A stretch of 7,517 bases of DNA from an uncultured Acidimicrobiales bacterium (GTDB lineage Bacteria > Actinomycetota > Acidimicrobiia > Acidimicrobiales > UBA10347). Each line of letters starts with the position of its first letter. The first letter of the stretch is position 1. The notes under the pieces are model-generated. The model worked only from the letters and a program-made list of their open reading frames with translations. It made no database searches and was not told where the DNA came from. Below, one piece after another: positions 7,213-7,517 of this stretch. Location: positions 1 to 7,517 of the forward strand of contig CALDGN010000343.1 of assembly GCA_937942965.1 (NCBI GenBank), given 5' to 3'. Position numbers and translations under genes: made by a program.

Positions 7213-7232
7213 CCAGCGAGGACGGCTTGGCT
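7211..7232. terminator. Weak inverted repeat between convergent genes (possible bidirectional terminator)
   Basis: AGCCA (7211-7215) can pair with TGGCT (7228-7232) around a 12-base loop in the 19-bp gap where the lipoprotein and hydrolase genes meet tail to tail. The stem is only 5 bp and no T-run follows on either strand, so it is at best a poor intrinsic terminator. Position is the main argument for it. Confidence 0.15.
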
Positions 7233-7517
7233 CAGAGTGAAGCGAGGAACTCGACGAGGGGCGGATTGACGACCTCGGGGTGCGTCATGTTCGGAGCATG
7301 GGCACCGCCGGGGACCGGCACCAAGCCGTGTCCATCGGCCACGCCGTCTTGCACCATCTGCGCCCGCTCCATCGAGATCGCCATGTCCGCTTCGCCATGG
7401 AAGCTGAAGACCGGGCAACTGATCTCGCCCAAGCGACCCGTGATGTCGTCGCGCTCGAGCAGCGCACCGGCGGCAAAGTTCATCTGCTCGCGGTTCTCGG
7501 CCCGACGTGTCTCCCAT
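7232..7517 (-). CDS. Alpha/beta hydrolase, C-terminal fragment (N-terminus outside window)
   Basis: The frame is open from the right edge to TGA at 7234-7232; 94 complete residues are visible, beginning WETRRAENREQMNFAAG. An internal ATG at 7483 is not taken as the start because the frame continues upstream with protein-like sequence. Seen: a strand plus acid-residue element CPVFSFHGEADMAISMERA, where the Asp of HGEAD fits the catalytic acid, and VPVPGGAHAPNMTHPE, where the His of GGAH fits the catalytic histidine of the Ser-Asp-His triad. It ends NPPLVEFLASL, the usual last helix. The nucleophile (Gly-x-Ser-x-Gly) would lie beyond 7517. Family members hydrolyse esters, lactones, epoxides or haloalkanes; this fragment cannot say which. 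It is convergent with the lipoprotein gene, so it belongs to another transcription unit. Confidence 0.85.
   Translation of the reverse strand, partial: WETRRAENREQMNFAAGALLERDDITGRLGEISCPVFSFHGEADMAISMERAQMVQDGVADGHGLVPVPGGAHAPNMTHPEVVNPPLVEFLASL

Noticed and set aside
7209..7517. 102-codon minus-strand frame starting with ATG at the right edge.
   Set aside because: Arg- and Gly-rich translation with no motifs; the neighbouring frame ending at 7232 shows a clear alpha/beta hydrolase C-terminus.

Overview
The window looks like a GC-rich actinobacterial chromosome segment. The gene families, the strongly acidic exported lipoprotein and the codon style would suit an Acidimicrobiia/Ilumatobacter-like organism, but that placement is an inference from style and not from a marker gene. 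No rRNA, tRNA, CRISPR array, insertion sequence or phage gene was seen. Coding density is very high: the only gaps are about 140 bp (4667-4807), 41 bp (6080-6120) and 19 bp (7213-7231).

Layout. Minus strand, 4666 down to 1: a 1043-residue signalling protein (class III nucleotide cyclase domain, then AAA/STAND-type ATPase, then TPR-like repeats). Its TGA stop shares one base with the ATG of an FAD-dependent oxidoreductase (TGATG at 1533-1537), which runs off the left edge after 511 codons. Plus strand, 4808-6079: a 423-residue freestanding condensation-domain-type acyltransferase with an intact HHxxxD motif, starting at GTG behind a strong GGAGG. Then 6121-7212: an exported acidic lipoprotein carrying a duplicated cysteine motif. 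At the right edge, convergent on the minus strand, is the C-terminal end of an alpha/beta hydrolase.

How the parts may work together. The cyclase/ATPase/TPR protein and the oxidoreductase are a tightly coupled pair transcribed away from the acyltransferase gene. The divergent gap holds a compound palindrome, two 10-bp arms placed symmetrically around a GCATGC core, which could be an operator for one or both directions. A reasonable but unproven reading is a small metabolic locus: a flavin oxidoreductase acting on a hydrophobic or polyene-like substrate, plus an acyl-transferring or condensing enzyme, under a nucleotide-sensing ATPase regulator. The lipoprotein and hydrolase may be unrelated neighbours.

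The observations most worth a second look are the non-canonical purine-binding positions in the cyclase domain, the compound palindrome between the divergent genes, the freestanding condensation-type enzyme beside an unassigned flavoprotein, the repeated C-M-x3-G-[FY]-x-Y motif in the lipoprotein, and the leader of the lipoprotein gene, where a hairpin sits between a distant Shine-Dalgarno sequence and the start codon.
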